Source of the DNA: Agrococcus sp. Marseille-P2731
GTDB taxonomy: Bacteria > Actinomycetota > Actinomycetes > Actinomycetales > Microbacteriaceae
Assembly (NCBI RefSeq): GCF_900117395.1
Contig: NZ_FPEG01000003.1
Span: 930,001 to 994,000, forward strand
DNA: 64,000 bases
Direction of reading: 5' to 3'
Below, in pieces: positions 54,250-63,432 of the stretch. Both the position numbers and the translations under genes were made by a program. Numbering within the stretch: the first letter of the stretch is position 1; every line of letters begins with the position of its first letter. The notes below the pieces were generated by a model, which saw nothing but the letters and a program-made list of their open reading frames with translations, had not been told where the DNA came from and made no database searches.

Positions 54250-55217
54250 GCCGCCGCTCCGCCGCTGAACGTCGGCAGCACGTGCTCGCCGAAGGCATCG
54301 ATGAACGCGGTCTGCTGCTGCCCCACGTGATGGAGGTAGACGGCGTCGCAGCCCGTGTCGATGATCTCGGCGATGCGCGCCTCGTGCCGGGCGAGGTCGC
54401 TCGAGACCGTGACCACGCCCCTGATCTGCTCCTCCGTCACGCTCGCGGTGCGCCGATCGAACTCCTCGGGGAGGTCGATGTCCCAGGCCTCAGGCGGTGC
54501 GATGATGCCGAAGGCCCACTGGTCGCGCGCGATCGCGAGCGCCTCCCGCTCATCCGGCGCCCACGACAGGTGCAGCTGCGCCGAGACCGGTCCGCGCCCG
54601 CCCGCGTCGCGGTAGGCCGTGACGACCTCGCGCAGTGCCGCGAGGTCGCCTGCCACGGTGATGAGCCCATCCGCCCACCGCGCGTGCGCGGCCGCAGAGG
54701 TCGGCGTGATCGCGGCGCCGATGAGCGGCGGCACCTCGGTCGGCAGCGACCACACCCGCGCGCGGTCGACGGTGATCGCGCCAGCGTGCGACACACGCTC
54801 GCCCGCGAGCAGTCGACGCATCACGTCGACGCTCTCGACGAGGCGCTGCTCGCGCACCGGCTTCTCGGGCCACGCCTCGCCCGTGATGTGCTCGTTGAGG
54901 TTCTCGCCCGAGCCGAGCGCCGCCCAGAACCGCCCCGGGAACATCTCGCCGAGGGTGCCGATCGCGTGCGCGACGACCGCGGGGTGCGCGCGCTGCCCGG
55001 GCGCCGTCACGACGCCGAACCGCAGCGAGGTGGTGGCGAGCGCCGCCGCGAGCCACGACCAGCTGTGGCCGCTGTGGCCCTGCCGCAGGCTCCAGGGCTC
55101 GAGGTGGTCGGAGCACATCGCGGCGTGGAAGCCGGCGCGCTCGGCGTGCTGCACGTGGGCGAGCAGCGCGCTAGGGGGCATCTGCTCGTGGGAGGCGTGG
55201 AATCCGATGACGGCCAT
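54246..55217 (-). CDS. LLM-class flavin-dependent oxidoreductase
   Basis: 323 residues from ATG at 55217. Luciferase-like TIM barrel: MAVIGFHASHEQMPPSALLA, CSDHLEPWS and LGSGENLNEHITGEAWPEK. The family uses FMN or F420. In many actinobacteria a relative of this type neighbours a GH13/trehalose synthase gene, as here. The reaction is unknown. Confidence 0.87.
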   Translation of the reverse strand: MAVIGFHASHEQMPPSALLAHVQHAERAGFHAAMCSDHLEPWSLRQGHSGHSWSWLAAALATTSLRFGVVTAPGQRAHPAVVAHAIGTLGEMFPGRFWAALGSGENLNEHITGEAWPEKPVREQRLVESVDVMRRLLAGERVSHAGAITVDRARVWSLPTEVPPLIGAAITPTSAAAHARWADGLITVAGDLAALREVVTAYRDAGGRGPVSAQLHLSWAPDEREALAIARDQWAFGIIAPPEAWDIDLPEEFDRRTASVTEEQIRGVVTVSSDLARHEARIAEIIDTGCDAVYLHHVGQQQTAFIDAFGEHVLPTFSGGAAA

Positions 55218-55300
55218 CCGACCACGCAAGCGCGGATGCGCGGATGCGTCAAGGGAGCGCACGCCCAGGCAGCGCCGCTATCGAAGCCACCGCGCCCGCA

Positions 55301-56734
55301 TCACACGACGGCGGATGCCGCCAGTCGCGTCGAGTCGGGCAGCTCACCCGCGTGCAGCGCGCGCCAGGCGGCGCCGAGCCGCTCCATCGCGGCGGCCGTG
55401 ACCTCCGGCTCCCAGGTGATGGGGATGCGCGCGAAGCGATCGAGCACGCCGGAGGGCGAGAAGCGCGGCCCGGGCGGCAGCAGCAGGCCGCGGTCGCGCG
55501 CGCCGAGCGAGAGCGAGGTCGACCAGGGTCCGCCGAGGTCGACCCACGCGGCGAGGCCGCCGGGTACGCGCGGCATGGCGACGCCGGGCAGGTGCTGGGC
55601 GATGCCGGCGGCGACGGCAGCGCGACCGGCGGAGAGCCGCTCGCGCGCGCGCTCGAGCAGCGGTGCCATGTCGTCGAGCAGCTCGATCGCGATGCACTGC
55701 TCGAGCACCGGGCTGCCGAGGTCGATCGAGGGCCGCACGGCGAGCAGCCGCGCCGTCTGCTCGGCGCTCGTGGTGCGGATCCAGCCGATGCGCATGCCGC
55801 CCCAGGCGATCTTCGACATCGATCCGATCAGCAGCGCCGGCCCGTGCGCCGCGAAGGGCCGCGGTGTCCAGCCGCGGTCGATGTCGAGCTCTGCACACGT
55901 CTCGTCGACGACGAGCAGCGTGCCGGTGGTGCGCGCGACGGCGGCGAGCCGCGCCCGCTCGAGCTCCGGCATCGTGGCGCCGGTCGGGTTGTGGAAGTCG
56001 GCGATCACGTACGCGAGCGCCGGTCGCTGCGCGCGCAGCGTCTCGATGAGGTGCGCGGCGTCCCAACCGCCGCCCTGACCCTCACCAGCCGCCTGCTCGG
56101 GCGAGACCGGCGTCGGCATCAGCCGGTGGCCGGCGCGGCGCAGCGCCTCGAGCGCGTGCGGGAAGGACGGCTGCTCGACGAGCGCGCCGCGACCGCGCTC
56201 GCCGAACGCTGCGAGCACGACGGTGAGGGCGTGCATCGCGCCGCTCGTCACGACGATCTGGTCGGGGTCGGTCGGCAGGCCTCGCGCTGCGTAGCGGGCG
56301 GCGATGCGCTCGCGCAGCTCCGGCAGCCCGTCGAGCGAGTAGCCGGGGGTGCCGAGCAGCCCGGCGAGCCGGTCGAGGGCCCGCACGGTCGCCGCATGCA
56401 TGCCGGGCGCCGAGCCGACCGAGGCGATCGTGAAGTCGATCACCCCGTCCCCGGCGGCGGCGGGGCGATGGATGCGCTGGGCAGGCAGCGCCGCGCGGGT
56501 CCCGGAGCCGTGCGCTCTGGCGACGTAGCCGCCCGACTCCAGCAGCTCGTAGGCGCGGGCGATCGTGGCGCGAGAGCGGCCGAGCTCCGCGGCGAGCGCT
56601 CGCTCGCTCGGGAGCCGCTCGCCGACGGTGATGCGCCCGTCGAGCAGCAGCATGCGGATGCGGTCGGCGAGCGACTGCGCGACGGCCGTCGTCGCCTGCC
56701 ACTCGCCGAGATGGGTGCCGAGCCGGGATGCCAT
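55301..56734 (-). CDS. MocR-type regulator (GntR DNA-binding plus aminotransferase-like domain)
   Basis: 477 residues. The N-terminal winged helix (DGRITVGERLPSERALAAEL) is GntR-type. A fold-type I aminotransferase domain follows, with VTSGAMHAL, DFHNPTGA and the PLP-binding lysine in IGSMSKIAWGGMRIG. MocR proteins sense PLP or amino-compound ligands. ATG at 56734 is chosen for the GGATGAG just ahead. Divergent from the YczE-like gene, probably its target. Confidence 0.9.
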   Translation of the reverse strand: MASRLGTHLGEWQATTAVAQSLADRIRMLLLDGRITVGERLPSERALAAELGRSRATIARAYELLESGGYVARAHGSGTRAALPAQRIHRPAAAGDGVIDFTIASVGSAPGMHAATVRALDRLAGLLGTPGYSLDGLPELRERIAARYAARGLPTDPDQIVVTSGAMHALTVVLAAFGERGRGALVEQPSFPHALEALRRAGHRLMPTPVSPEQAAGEGQGGGWDAAHLIETLRAQRPALAYVIADFHNPTGATMPELERARLAAVARTTGTLLVVDETCAELDIDRGWTPRPFAAHGPALLIGSMSKIAWGGMRIGWIRTTSAEQTARLLAVRPSIDLGSPVLEQCIAIELLDDMAPLLERARERLSAGRAAVAAGIAQHLPGVAMPRVPGGLAAWVDLGGPWSTSLSLGARDRGLLLPPGPRFSPSGVLDRFARIPITWEPEVTAAAMERLGAAWRALHAGELPDSTRLAASAVV

Positions 56735-56762
56735 GCGCTCATCCTGCCGCACGACGACGCCT

Positions 56763-56804
56763 CAGTGGACTGCTGCGGGCGAGCCACTTCTCATGCAGTG
56801 GTCC
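56763..56804. promoter_or_regulatory. Repeated CAGTGG elements between mocR and yczE
   Basis: CAGTGG occurs at 56763-56768 and again at 56796-56801 (33 bp apart, about three helix turns), with CCACT inverted between them at 56784-56788. MocR regulators typically bind such direct repeats in the shared divergent promoter. Binding here is inferred. Confidence 0.5.
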
Positions 56805-56839
56805 GCCCGCGCGCTCGACCGAGGCGGTGGAATGGAGCC

Positions 56840-57544
56840 GTGCACCGCATCCGTCGTCTCTTCCTGCCCATCGACTCGCTGGGCGCAGCAGACACGAGCG
56901 CGCGCGTCGCGCAGCTCATGGTCGGGCTGTTCCTCTACGGCATCTCGCTCGCGCTGCTCGTGCGGGCGACGCTCGGCGTCGGCCCCTGGGACGTGCTCTC
57001 GCTCGGCATCGCGAACCACCTGCCGATGAGCTACGGCGCCGCGACCGTCGTGGTCTCGGGGCTCGTGCTGCTGCTGTGGATCCCGCTGCGGCAGCGGGTC
57101 GGCGTCGGCACGCTGCTGAACGCCGTGCTCGTCGGCCCGGCGGCCGACCTCGGGCTCTGGCTCATCCCGAGCCCGACTGAGCTCTGGGGCCAGGCACTCA
57201 TGCTCGCCGGCAGCATCCTGCTGCTCTCGGTCGCGACCGGCATCTACATCGCGGCCCAGCTCGGGCCCGGCCCGCGCGACGGGCTCATGACCGGGCTCGT
57301 GCGCATCACCGGCTGGCCGATCTGGATCGTGCGCACGCTGATCGAGGGCTCCGCGCTGCTCGTGGGCTGGCTCCTCGGCGGGCCGGTCGGGGTCGGGACG
57401 GTGATCTTCGCGTTCGGCGTCGGGCCGCTCATCGGGGTGTTCCTGCCCTTCTTCGAGCGGCGCAGGGCGGCCGCCGAAGGGCGCCTGCGGGCTCGGCGGC
57501 TCGCTGCCGCCGCGACCGCCGCGCCGACCGACGACCGCACCTGA
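56840..57544 (+). CDS. YczE/YyaS/YitT-family membrane protein
   Basis: 234 residues from GTG, five to six helices. VQLMVGLFLYGISLALLVRA is close to the usual start (here AQLMVGLF), followed by TLGVGPWDVLSLGIANHLP and AAQLGPGPRDGLMTGLVRIT, the family landmarks. YczE-type genes are often paired with a divergent MocR, and the family is thought to transport small molecules. The C-terminus is Arg/Ala-rich. Confidence 0.9.
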   Translation: MHRIRRLFLPIDSLGAADTSARVAQLMVGLFLYGISLALLVRATLGVGPWDVLSLGIANHLPMSYGAATVVVSGLVLLLWIPLRQRVGVGTLLNAVLVGPAADLGLWLIPSPTELWGQALMLAGSILLLSVATGIYIAAQLGPGPRDGLMTGLVRITGWPIWIVRTLIEGSALLVGWLLGGPVGVGTVIFAFGVGPLIGVFLPFFERRRAAAEGRLRARRLAAAATAAPTDDRT

Positions 57545-57585
57545 CGGCGCAATCTGTACCCCAAATCCGTTCGCAGACCGCGAAA

Positions 57586-57607
57586 ACACGCGGAATTCGC
57601 GGCGTGT
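57586..57607. repeat. Inverted repeat upstream of hup
   Basis: ACACGC and GCGTGT arms (57586-57591, 57602-57607) flank a GAATTC centre. No other element stands out in the 186-bp hup leader, which also carries a strong AGGAGG site before the start. Confidence 0.4.
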
Positions 57608-57730
57608 CGGGGTGTTCCTCCGGCCGATCACGAGCCCCCGGGCTACGTTCATGTGTGGTCGGAGCCTCACGGGCCCCGGCGAATGCCCGCCCCCTCGGCG
57701 GGACGGACATGCCACCACCAGGAGGACATC

Positions 57731-58015
57731 ATGGCTGAGACCATCAACAAGACCACCCTCGCTTCGAAGATCGCCGCATCGACCGACCTCTCGCAGGCGA
57801 AGGTCACCGCGGTGCTCGACGCGCTCTTCGACGAGGTGTCGGAGGCCGTCAAGGGCGGCGACAAGGTCTCGATCCCCGGCTTCTTCAGCGCCGAGCGCAC
57901 CGCGACCGCTGCCCGCACGGGCCGCAACCCGCAGACGGGCGAGGAGATCAAGATCGCTGCCGGCCACCGCGTCAAGCTGACCGCTGGCTCGAAGCTCAAG
58001 GCAGCCGTCAAGTAA
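57731..58015 (+). CDS. hup: HU family DNA-binding protein
   Basis: 94 residues. AETINKTTLASKIAASTDLS opens the helical dimer part; GGDKVSIPGFFSAERTATAA and RTGRNPQTGEEIKIAAG form the DNA-contact arms with the intercalating proline. There is no long lysine-rich tail of the mycobacterial HupB kind. ATG at 57731 follows AGGAGGACATC. Confidence 0.97.
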   Translation: MAETINKTTLASKIAASTDLSQAKVTAVLDALFDEVSEAVKGGDKVSIPGFFSAERTATAARTGRNPQTGEEIKIAAGHRVKLTAGSKLKAAVK

Positions 58016-58031
58016 GACCGCTCCACACAGC

Positions 58032-58070
58032 ACGCGCAGGGCCCCGCCACCTCGGCGGGGCCCTGCGCGT
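58032..58070 (+). terminator. Hairpin after hup
   Basis: ACGCGCAGGGCCCCGCC (58032-58048) pairs perfectly with 58054-58070 over ACCTC. No T-run. Confidence 0.8.
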
Positions 58071-58095
58071 CGTCGGCGGCGACTAGCCTGGTCAG

Positions 58096-60099
58096 GTGCA
58101 GCGCCTCCGTCTCCTCGCGCCGGCACTCGCGATCCTCGCGGGGCTGGTCGCGACGTGGGCGGCGCTCGACTTCGGCGGAGGCGCAGACCCGCTGCCGATC
58201 GCCAGCCAGGATCCGGGCGCCGGCGTCCGCTACGGCGTGCCGATCGCGAGCATGCTGCGCAACATCGCGATCGCCGGCGCGTTCGGCGGCCTCGTGCTCG
58301 CGTGCTTCGCGCTCCGCCCCGGCAGCCGCGACTGGAACCGCACGCTCGACATCGCCGCCGCATCCACCGGCATCGCCGCCGTCGCGCAGGGCTTCCTCGC
58401 CTGGGGCGGCTTCCGCACCGCGGTCACGAACCCCGTCTCGGCGACCAACGAGTTCGGTGCGCTGCTGCAGTTCTACTTCATCCAGGTCGAGACGGGCAGG
58501 CTGCTGCTCGCCACCCTCCTCTCGCTCGCGCTGCTCACGGTCGTGCTGCTCGTGGCGCGAGGGCCCGTCTCGGTGGCGTTCGCGGTGGTCGGGTGGCTCG
58601 TGCCGCTCTGGTTCATCGCCTCGGGCGGCCACGCCGGCGGCACCGCCGGTCACACCCTCGCGGTCTCGTCGCTGCTGCTGCACCTGCTGTTCGTCTCGAT
58701 CTGGCTCGGTGGCCTGCTGCACCTCGGCCTGCTGGTGCGCGGCCGCGACGGCGCGCCCGCTCCGAGCGGGGCCGCGGCGCAGGACACGGCCCCGAACGCC
58801 GCCTACAGCGACGTGCTGCTGCGCTATTCGAGCCTCGCGGCCGTGAGCTTCGGGGTCGTCGCGTTCACCGGCATCGTCTCCTCCTGGGTGCGCATGGAGG
58901 GCGACTGGTTCAGCGACTACGGCATCCTCTCGATCGCGAAGGCCGTGCTGCTCGTGGTGCTCGGCGGCTTCGGCGCCTGGCAGCGGATGCGCCTGCTGCG
59001 CCCCGCGAAGACGCTCGGCGAGCGGGTGGGCGGCCGGGCGATCGCGATGGTGCTCACGCTCGAGCTCGTGGTGATGGGCATCACCGCCGGCGTCGCCGCG
59101 GGGCTCGCGCGCACCGCCACCCCCGTGCCCGAGACGCCGCCGGGCCTCGAGGCGACGCCCGCCGAGATCCTGACCGGCACGCCGCTGCCCCCGCCGTTCG
59201 ACGCCGGGCGGCTGCTCACCGAGTGGTCGCTCGACCCGCTCTGGTCGGTCGTCTGCGCCCTGCTGCTCTTCTTCTACCTCGCCGGCGTGCGGCGGCTGAC
59301 GCAGCGCGGCGACCGCTGGCCCGTGCTGCGCACCGCATCCTGGTCGGCCGGCGTCCTGCTGCTGTGGTGGTGCACGAACGGCGCGCTGAACGTCTACCAG
59401 GAGTTCCAGTTCTCGCTCCACATGCTCGTGCACATGCTGCTCGGCATGGCCGTGCCGGTGCTGCTCGTGCCCGGCGCGCCCATCACCCTCGCGATGCGGG
59501 CCATCGCCAAGCGGCGCGACGGCACGCGCGGCGGCCGCGAGTGGCTGCTCGCGATCGTGCACTCGAAGTACATGCAGGTCGTCGGGCATCCGATCGTCTC
59601 CGCCGGGATCTTCGTGTTCAGCCTCTGGATCTTCTACTACACGCCGATCTTCGGCTGGGCGATGGAGGAGCACGTCGGCCACGTCTGGATGGTCGTCCAC
59701 TTCGTCGGCGCCGGCTACCTCTTCGTGCAGGCGATCATCGGCATCGACCCGGGCCCTGCGCCCCCGCCCTACGCGCTGCGCCTCGTGCTGCTGCTGGGGG
59801 CGATGGTCTTCCACGCCTTCTTCGGCGTCACGCTCATGTCCGGCGAGGTGCTGCTGCTCTCCGACTGGTTCGGCGCGATGGGCGACGGCATCGACGCGCT
59901 GCGCGATCAGCAGGAGGGCGGGGGCATCGCCTGGTCGGTCGGCGAGATCCCGACCGTCATCCTCGCGATCACGACCGTGGTGATGTGGGCGCAGGGCGAC
60001 AAGAAGGAGCGCACGCGCATCGACCGCGCCGCGGATCGCGACGGCGGCGCCGAGCTCGACGCCTACAACGACATGCTCGACAGGATGGGGAAGCGATGA
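58096..60099 (+). CDS. CopD-CtaG fusion membrane protein
   Basis: 667 residues from GTG, about 13-15 helices. The first half (to about 345) resembles copper-resistance CopD (FIASGGHAGGTAGHTLAVSS, HLLFVSIWLGGLLHLGLL). The second half is a CtaG-type cytochrome oxidase assembly domain (FSLHMLVHMLLGMAVPVLLV, PIVSAGIFVFSLWIFYYTPI) with metal-binding His/Met positions. It probably supplies copper to cytochrome oxidase. Stop overlaps the next start (ATGA). Confidence 0.93.
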   Translation: MQRLRLLAPALAILAGLVATWAALDFGGGADPLPIASQDPGAGVRYGVPIASMLRNIAIAGAFGGLVLACFALRPGSRDWNRTLDIAAASTGIAAVAQGFLAWGGFRTAVTNPVSATNEFGALLQFYFIQVETGRLLLATLLSLALLTVVLLVARGPVSVAFAVVGWLVPLWFIASGGHAGGTAGHTLAVSSLLLHLLFVSIWLGGLLHLGLLVRGRDGAPAPSGAAAQDTAPNAAYSDVLLRYSSLAAVSFGVVAFTGIVSSWVRMEGDWFSDYGILSIAKAVLLVVLGGFGAWQRMRLLRPAKTLGERVGGRAIAMVLTLELVVMGITAGVAAGLARTATPVPETPPGLEATPAEILTGTPLPPPFDAGRLLTEWSLDPLWSVVCALLLFFYLAGVRRLTQRGDRWPVLRTASWSAGVLLLWWCTNGALNVYQEFQFSLHMLVHMLLGMAVPVLLVPGAPITLAMRAIAKRRDGTRGGREWLLAIVHSKYMQVVGHPIVSAGIFVFSLWIFYYTPIFGWAMEEHVGHVWMVVHFVGAGYLFVQAIIGIDPGPAPPPYALRLVLLLGAMVFHAFFGVTLMSGEVLLLSDWFGAMGDGIDALRDQQEGGGIAWSVGEIPTVILAITTVVMWAQGDKKERTRIDRAADRDGGAELDAYNDMLDRMGKR

Positions 60100-60848
60100 C
60101 CGAGGATCAGCAGCAGCTGCCGGAGGACCTGGCGGCGATGGCCGAGGGGCGCGCGCTGCGGCTGCGCATCGTGCGGCACGCCGAGACCGAGTACAACGTC
60201 GGCCACCTCATGCAGGGCTGGTCCGACTCGCCGATCACCGACCGCGGCCGCGAGCAGATCGCCGCGGTCGCCGAGCACCTCGCGCGCGAGCGCTTCGACC
60301 TCGCCTTCTGCTCCGATCTGCAGCGCACCCGCACGACGGCCGAGGGCATCCTCGCCCGCCTCGACCCGCAGCCGCCGATCGAGCACACCGAGCTGCTGCG
60401 CGAGTGGAACTTCGGCTCGCACGAGGAGCGACCGGCATCCGAGGTCTGGCGCGAGGTCATCGTCGAGCACGGCTTCGAGGTCGACCGCGAGCTGAGCGCG
60501 CTGCGCACCATCGGCGAGCAGGTGGGCTGGCGCGGGCTGTTCGACACCATCGCGAAGCTCGACTCGAGCGGGCAGGCCGAGCAGGCCGCCGCGACCGTGC
60601 TGCGCGCTGACCGCGCGCTCGAGCGCATCATCACCGCTGCGGCCGCACTGCCCGGCGACGGCGAGGCCGAGGTGCTGATCGTCTCGCACGGCGGCTTCAT
60701 CACGTCGCTCCTGCGCCAGCTCGTGCCCGACGTCACGCCCGACGTGATCCTGCCGAACTGCTCGGTCTCGACCGTGTCGCTGGCGGCCGGCACCCTCGCC
60801 TGGCAGCTCGACGGGCTGGGCGAGACGGCAGAGCACCTGGCAGGCTGA
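60096..60848 (+). CDS. Histidine phosphatase family protein
   Basis: 250 residues. RIVRHAETEYNVGHLMQGW is the RHG-type phospho-histidine motif (here RHAE); CSDLQRTRTTAEGI, LREWNFGSHEE and VSHGGFITSLL complete the site. Could be a phosphoglycerate-mutase-like or broad-specificity phosphatase. ATG overlaps the CopD-CtaG stop. Confidence 0.9.
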   Translation: MTEDQQQLPEDLAAMAEGRALRLRIVRHAETEYNVGHLMQGWSDSPITDRGREQIAAVAEHLARERFDLAFCSDLQRTRTTAEGILARLDPQPPIEHTELLREWNFGSHEERPASEVWREVIVEHGFEVDRELSALRTIGEQVGWRGLFDTIAKLDSSGQAEQAAATVLRADRALERIITAAAALPGDGEAEVLIVSHGGFITSLLRQLVPDVTPDVILPNCSVSTVSLAAGTLAWQLDGLGETAEHLAG

Positions 60849-60852
60849 GGCC

Positions 60853-61245
60853 ATGACGAGCATCCCGGAGCAGTACCGCTACCTGACCGATGCGCCGCTG
60901 TTCGCCCACCTGGCGACGGTGCGGCCGGATGGGTCGGCGCAGTCGAACCCGATGTGGTTCAAGGTGGTGGGTGACGAGATCCGCTTCACGCACACCTCGA
61001 AGCGGCAGAAGTACAAGAACCTGCAGGCGAACCCGACGATGAGCCTGTCGATCACCGATCCCGAGCAGCCGCACCTCTACGTCGAGCTGCGCGGACACCT
61101 GGCCGGGGTCATCGAGGATCCCACGGGCGCCTTCTACGTGGAGCTGCAGAACCACTACGGCAACCCCTCGGAGCAGGCGCCGCCGGACGCCGCGGACCGC
61201 GTCATCCTGCGGATGGCGATCGACAAGGTGACGGGCCGGGTCTAG
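60853..61245 (+). CDS. PPOX-class flavin/F420-dependent oxidoreductase
   Basis: 130 residues of split beta-barrel fold. LFAHLATVRPDGSAQSNPMW and FTHTSKRQKYKNLQANPTMSLS bind the cofactor. Likely uses F420 or FMN to reduce small substrates. Starts 4 bp after the phosphatase gene, probably the same transcript. Confidence 0.9.
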   Translation: MTSIPEQYRYLTDAPLFAHLATVRPDGSAQSNPMWFKVVGDEIRFTHTSKRQKYKNLQANPTMSLSITDPEQPHLYVELRGHLAGVIEDPTGAFYVELQNHYGNPSEQAPPDAADRVILRMAIDKVTGRV

Positions 61246-61249
61246 CCGG

Positions 61250-61735
61250 TCACTCCCGCGAGGGCAGGTGCACCTCGAGCTCGTACAGCGCGCGCGGCTC
61301 GGCCGCATCGGCGCGCTCACCGGCCAGCCCGAGCTTGCGGTAGAACTCGGCAGCGACGTCGAGCGACTGCCACTCGAGCACCCGGATGCGGGTCTGCTCC
61401 TCGGCCCACTGCCGCACCGCGCGGAACAGCGCGGTGCCCGCGCCGCGGCCCCGCGCCTCCGGTGACACCCACAGGTCGTGCATGCGGGCGATCGACCAGT
61501 CGCGCTGCGGCGCCGGGCCGTAGTCCTGCGCGGCGGCATAGCCGAGCAGCTGCCCGCCGGCCTCGGCGACGACGATGTGGTGCGCGTCGTTCACGACCAG
61601 GGCCTCGAGGCGCTCGCGGTAGCGGTCGACCTTCTCGTCCTCCTCGTCGACCGAGCGATGGGCGGCGATCAGCTGCTGCAGCACGGCCGCGTCTGCCGCG
61701 GCCGCTCGCCGGATCGTGATGTCGCCATCGCCCAT
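61250..61735 (-). CDS. GNAT family N-acetyltransferase
   Basis: 161 residues. The acetyl-CoA motif LWVSPEARGRGAGTALFRAV is well formed, with the C-terminal RVLEWQSLDVAAEFYRKLGL. Acetyl acceptor unknown. Tail-to-tail with the PPOX gene, 4 bp apart. Confidence 0.9.
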   Translation of the reverse strand: MGDGDITIRRAAAADAAVLQQLIAAHRSVDEEDEKVDRYRERLEALVVNDAHHIVVAEAGGQLLGYAAAQDYGPAPQRDWSIARMHDLWVSPEARGRGAGTALFRAVRQWAEEQTRIRVLEWQSLDVAAEFYRKLGLAGERADAAEPRALYELEVHLPSRE

Positions 61736-61784
61736 GTCGTCAGCGTAGCCGTCGCCGCGCGGCGCACCGGCCGCAGCCGGAGCC

Positions 61785-62648
61785 TCAGGCGACCGCGACG
61801 TGCTCGGCGCACGCCGGCTCGCACGCGTCGCAGACCGGCACCTGCGTGCGGCACGACCACAGGCGGCAGTTGCCCATGTCGCCCGTCGGCGCCCCGCAGC
61901 TCGCGCACGAGCCGATCACAGCCGCATCCGCCCCGAACGACACCGTCTGGCGCTGGTCGAAGACGTAGAGCGAGCCCTCCCAGAGGCCGCGGTTGCCGAA
62001 GCTCTCGCCGTAGCGGACGATGCCGCCGTCCAGTTGGTAGACCTCCTGGAAGCCGCGCTTCGCCATCAGCGACGACAGCACCTCGCAGCGCACGCCGCCT
62101 GTGCAGTAGGTCACGATCGGCTTGTCCTTCAGGTGGTCGTAGGCGCCGGAGTCGAGCAGGTCGACGAAGTCGCGCGTCGTCTCGACGTCGGGCACGATCG
62201 CGCCCTTGAAGCGCCCGACCTCGGCCTCGAAGCGGTTGCGCCCGTCGAAGAACACCACGTCGTCGCGGCGCTCGACCAGCTCGTGCAGCTCACCCGGCTT
62301 CAGGTGCGTGCCGCCGCCGACGACCCCGTCCGCGTCGACCTCGAGCTCGTCGGGCGCGCCGAAGGTCACGATCTCGTCGCGCACCTTGACGCTCAGCCGC
62401 GGGAAGTCGGCGCCGGTGCCGCTCGACCACTTGATGTCCATGCCACGGAACCCCGAGTACTCCCTGGTGGCGCGCGCGTAGCGCTGCAGCGCATCCGTCA
62501 CGCCGCCGACCGTGCCGTTGATGCCGTGCGGCGAGACGATGATGCGGCCGGTCAGCCCGAGCTGCTCGCAGAGCGCGCGCTGCCACAGCCGCACCGCCTC
62601 GGGGTCAGCGATCGGCGTGAAGCGGTAGTAGAGCAGCACCTTGTGCAT
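61785..62648 (-). CDS. trhO: tRNA uridine hydroxylase TrhO (rhodanese-type)
   Basis: 287 residues from ATG. N-terminal acylphosphatase-like part ([34 protein letters not shown]), then a rhodanese domain with [14 protein letters not shown] holding the catalytic cysteine, then a cysteine-rich C-terminus ([30 protein letters not shown]), probably zinc-binding. TrhO adds oxygen to the wobble uridine of certain tRNAs. Confidence 0.93.
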   Translation of the reverse strand: MHKVLLYYRFTPIADPEAVRLWQRALCEQLGLTGRIIVSPHGINGTVGGVTDALQRYARATREYSGFRGMDIKWSSGTGADFPRLSVKVRDEIVTFGAPDELEVDADGVVGGGTHLKPGELHELVERRDDVVFFDGRNRFEAEVGRFKGAIVPDVETTRDFVDLLDSGAYDHLKDKPIVTYCTGGVRCEVLSSLMAKRGFQEVYQLDGGIVRYGESFGNRGLWEGSLYVFDQRQTVSFGADAAVIGSCASCGAPTGDMGNCRLWSCRTQVPVCDACEPACAEHVAVA

Positions 62649-62705
62649 TGTTCGATTCTCCCAAACGACGGCGGATGCTCTGCACGGCTCGGGCAGGATG
62701 CTCAC

Positions 62706-63281
62706 GTGAACATGTGGGTGCAGTGGCTGCTGGCGATGACCGTGAAGAGCAAGGGGCGCCCTGCGCTCGGACTCGACGAGGTGGCGCGCACGCCGTTCGT
62801 GGTGCTGCCGACCGACATCGACCTGCTCGGGCACATGAACAACGGCCGCTACCCCTCGTACATGGATCTCGCCCGCGTCGACATGACGGTGCGCACCGGC
62901 ATGCAGGCGGCGCTCGAGCGAGCGGGCATCTATGCGGTGGTCGGGCAGTCGACGATGGTCTACCGCCGCTCGCTCGACCTGTGGCAGCGCTTCGACATCG
63001 AGACGGCCGTGCTCGGCGCCGACGAGCGGGCCGTCTACCTGCAGCAGCGCTTCGTCGTCGACGGGGAGCTGCACGCGCGCGGCATCGTGCAGGGGCGCTT
63101 CATCGAGAAGGGCGTCGGCACGGCGCCCGTCGCGCGCGTCGTGGAGGTGCTGGAGGCGGCCGGCGTCCGCGTAGCGCTGCCGGAGCTCGACGAGCGGGTG
63201 CGCGACTGGGCCGAGACGAACCGGCTGCCCTCGAACCGCCTGCCCGCGCCCTCGAGCTGGTCGGGCCGCACGCCCCGATAG
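62706..63281 (+). CDS. Hot-dog fold acyl-CoA thioesterase-like protein
   Basis: 191 residues from GTG at 62706 (an ATG at 62712 is possible). [20 protein letters not shown] is the hot-dog motif with the candidate catalytic Asp/Asn, and [20 protein letters not shown] matches the THEM6-like group. Divergent from trhO. Substrate unknown. Confidence 0.85.
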   Translation: MNMWVQWLLAMTVKSKGRPALGLDEVARTPFVVLPTDIDLLGHMNNGRYPSYMDLARVDMTVRTGMQAALERAGIYAVVGQSTMVYRRSLDLWQRFDIETAVLGADERAVYLQQRFVVDGELHARGIVQGRFIEKGVGTAPVARVVEVLEAAGVRVALPELDERVRDWAETNRLPSNRLPAPSSWSGRTPR

Positions 63282-63432
63282 CTGCGCGCTGCGCGGCCGC
63301 GACGCTGGCTTCGCCGCGCGGCCCGCGGTCGTTCAACCGGCCCTGCGTGGCGTCGAGCTGATCGTTCGGTCGGGCAACGCTGTCACCGGTTGGAGGACAG
63401 GTGCCCGCGCCCGAGGCGGTCGGCGCGCCGCG

